Below, piece after piece: positions 62,713 through 64,000 of a DNA stretch of 64,000 bases (position 1 is the first letter of the stretch; every line of letters starts with the position of its first letter). Under the pieces are notes generated by a model. The model saw only the letters and a program-made list of their open reading frames with translations, searched no databases and was not told the origin of the DNA. Source of the DNA: Thiosulfativibrio zosterae (GTDB taxonomy: Bacteria; Pseudomonadota; Gammaproteobacteria; Thiomicrospirales; Thiomicrospiraceae); NCBI RefSeq assembly GCF_011398155.1, contig NZ_AP021888.1, positions 658,501-722,500 of the forward strand, given 5' to 3'. The position numbers and the translations under genes are program-made.

Positions 62713-63150
62713 ATGGAAATCATATGCAACAAAAGTCGTAAGGTGGTGGTTGTCAGTTCTGATTTGGCTGAGGCGATGGGGGCTCAGGTAGAGCAGTTGG
62801 TGGGGCATTTTTTGTCTGACTTAATCAGTCAAATTGTGCCGGTTAAGTTAATTGAAGATATGTGTTTGTCTTTAGATACGGGGCAAAACTATTCAACCAC
62901 GATAAGACTTAAGGGGAGGCATTCCCTTTGGGTAGTGATTACTGCCTCTAGGGTTTATTTGGAAGGCAAGCATGCCGGTTTTAGAGTGATGATGAAAAAA
63001 GCGTCTGACTCCGAAATCCTAACCGCTAAAAATAACTTTAAAAAATTAATGCTTGGATTGTTTCAAGTTAAAAATGGATGGATTGTTCCGGTGAAAGCGG
63101 TTGACGATGAAGATGAAGAAAATCATGTTCCTTGGCCTTTCATTGGATAA
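62713..63150 (+). CDS. Small PAS-like protein
   Basis: 145 residues, starting just after the kinase stop. The chain VVVVSSDLAEAMGAQVEQLV, then LSLDTGQNYSTTIRLKGR and VVITASRVYLEGKHAGFRVM follows the beta-alpha-beta pattern of a PAS domain, with an acidic C-terminal tail (DDEDEENHVPWPFIG). No histidine kinase, HAMP or enzyme domain. It might be an adaptor between the kinase and the next receivers. Family assignment is by pattern only. Confidence 0.6.
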   Translation: MEIICNKSRKVVVVSSDLAEAMGAQVEQLVGHFLSDLISQIVPVKLIEDMCLSLDTGQNYSTTIRLKGRHSLWVVITASRVYLEGKHAGFRVMMKKASDSEILTAKNNFKKLMLGLFQVKNGWIVPVKAVDDEDEENHVPWPFIG

Positions 63151-63176
63151 ATAAAATGAAAACAAAGGAGTTTAAA

Positions 63177-63545
63177 ATGAAAATTTTAATTGTAGACGAT
63201 CAGGATATGATCAGAAAATTAGTGGTAATGACCTTGACTAATCGAAATGATGAAATAGCCGAGGTCGATAATGGTTCGGATGTTTTGCCGATGATTGATT
63301 CTTTCAAACCAGACTTGGTTGTATTGGATGTCATGATGCCGGGGGCATTTGATGGCTTTGATTTGTGTCGTAAAATCAAAAGCAATCCAGAAACAAATCA
63401 CATTAAAGTGGTCATGCTAACTGCCAAAGCGCTTGATGACGATAAAGAAGAAGCCAAGTATGCCGGTGCTGATGAATATTTAGTCAAGCCTTTCAGTCCA
63501 ATTAACTTAATAACTGCTGTCGAAAAGTTCGAAAAGCAGATATAA
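63177..63545 (+). CDS. CheY-like single-domain response regulator
   Basis: 122 residues from ATG 63177, with AAAGGAG 7 bases upstream; the open frame starts at 63132 inside the PAS gene. VDDQDMIRK, Asp51 in LVVLDVMMPG, the VVMLTAKA threonine and the LVKPFSPINL lysine are all intact. No output domain, so it likely passes phosphate or protein contact on, as in a relay. Confidence 0.93.
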   Translation: MKILIVDDQDMIRKLVVMTLTNRNDEIAEVDNGSDVLPMIDSFKPDLVVLDVMMPGAFDGFDLCRKIKSNPETNHIKVVMLTAKALDDDKEEAKYAGADEYLVKPFSPINLITAVEKFEKQI

Positions 63546-63582
63546 TTCTTTTAAAAATGAATTCAAGACACTGAAAGGTAAG

Positions 63583-64000
63583 ATGAGTATGGTTCAACAA
63601 ACTGAATATATTACAACAACCGAAGCCTGTAGCTTAATCGGGGTTTCTAAAACGGTCGTTAAAAAACTGGCGGATCAAGGTGTGTTGCAAACTTGGAAAA
63701 CACCTGGTGGCCATCGTCGATTGCTGAGAAGTTCTGTCGATGAATATTTGGCCAGCTTTAATCGCGGCCCTTCAACATTAGATGATGTCGTTCCTGAAGC
63801 GATGGATTCTGATGCCATGACAGTTTTAATTGTAGAAGACGATTTAGTGACCGTGCAATTATTGGTGAAAGTGGTAGAAAGTTTAAATTTAAAAGTCAAT
63901 GTTGTCACCGCCTTAAATGGTTATGAAGGCCTGATGAAAGTCGGTTCTCACAAGCCAGATGTTATTTTGGCAGACTTGATGATGCCAAAAATGGACGGCT
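63583..64000 (+). CDS. Excisionase-type HTH fused to a receiver domain, cut by window end
   Basis: 139 residues are present and the frame is open at 64000. GAAAGG lies 7 bases before the ATG. The first 60 residues, ITTTEACSLIGVSKTVVKKL and WKTPGGHRRLLRSSVDEYL, are an excisionase/MerR-like helix-turn-helix. A receiver domain follows: TVLIVEDDLVTVQLL and VILADLMMPKMDG, with its Asp near residue 131. The order HTH then receiver is reversed from the usual. It follows the CheY-like gene by 37 bases and may be the DNA-binding output of this relay. Confidence 0.85.
   Translation, partial: MSMVQQTEYITTTEACSLIGVSKTVVKKLADQGVLQTWKTPGGHRRLLRSSVDEYLASFNRGPSTLDDVVPEAMDSDAMTVLIVEDDLVTVQLLVKVVESLNLKVNVVTALNGYEGLMKVGSHKPDVILADLMMPKMDG

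Overview
The window reads as a chromosomal segment of a gammaproteobacterium, moderately AT-rich, most likely a marine or sulfur-oxidiser-type lineage near Thiomicrospira, Hydrogenovibrio or Methylophaga. This placement is inferred from gene order and protein style and is not proven. Supporting signs are the rpsU-yqeY-dnaG-rpoD macromolecular synthesis block followed by a CAU tRNA, the murJ-ribF-ileS-lspA block, Kdo and heptose LPS genes, and Neisseria-style and TorF-style porins. I see no insertion sequence, phage, integron or CRISPR array.

Layout. 1-1263: 3'-truncated metK on the minus strand with its promoter and a well-matched SAM-II riboswitch. 1429-5057: an EAL-CBS-GGDEF protein, then purE and purK. 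5092-8537: nnr, uppP and a MidA-like methyltransferase, minus strand. 8729-9673: two small paralogues resembling the C-terminal domain of FliG. 9683-16763: folB, plsY, tsaD, rpsU, yqeY, dnaG, rpoD and the tRNA. 16786-21424: envelope genes (a secreted protein and two outer-membrane proteins) around an array of four REP-like hairpin units alternating with two 82-residue DUF1640-like membrane proteins. 21567-27171: an accessory operon of a GspK-like protein and two pseudopilins, one with an RTX-like tail, coupled by 4-base overlaps to a PrsR/PrsK-like two-component system, then a separate pilin. 27281-34018: murJ, ribF, an MntA-HepT toxin-antitoxin pair inside the ribF-ileS run, ileS and lspA. 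34070-42016: a lytic transglycosylase with a small downstream ORF, rlmKL, a tandem pair of zinc-binding (CZB) sensor proteins of which one carries GGDEF, hemN and a Uma2 protein. 42023-47020: waaA, kdsD and a PagL-like deacylase on the minus strand, divergent from hldE and gmhA. 47057-59102: a full glycogen cluster (glk, glgC, GH57, malQ, glgB, glgA, glgP). 59373-64000: a secreted HbpS-like protein, then a signalling run (PhnD-like binding protein, membrane histidine kinase, PAS protein, CheY-like receiver, and an HTH-receiver fusion cut by the window end).

How the parts work together. The glycogen genes give storage, remodelling and phosphorolysis from glucose-1-phosphate. The minus-strand LPS genes and hldE/gmhA supply Kdo and heptose for the inner core, with PagL trimming lipid A. 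Cyclic-di-GMP proteins and two separate kinase cassettes show strong investment in environmental sensing.

The most unusual signal crosses all gene boundaries. A 14-bp palindrome RACCAGGCCTGGTY occurs in eight perfect and at least two near-perfect copies, spaced about 3 to 14 kb apart. Copies lie between genes, inside a terminator loop and inside coding sequences, where they are read in three different frames. That implies selection or copying at the DNA level.
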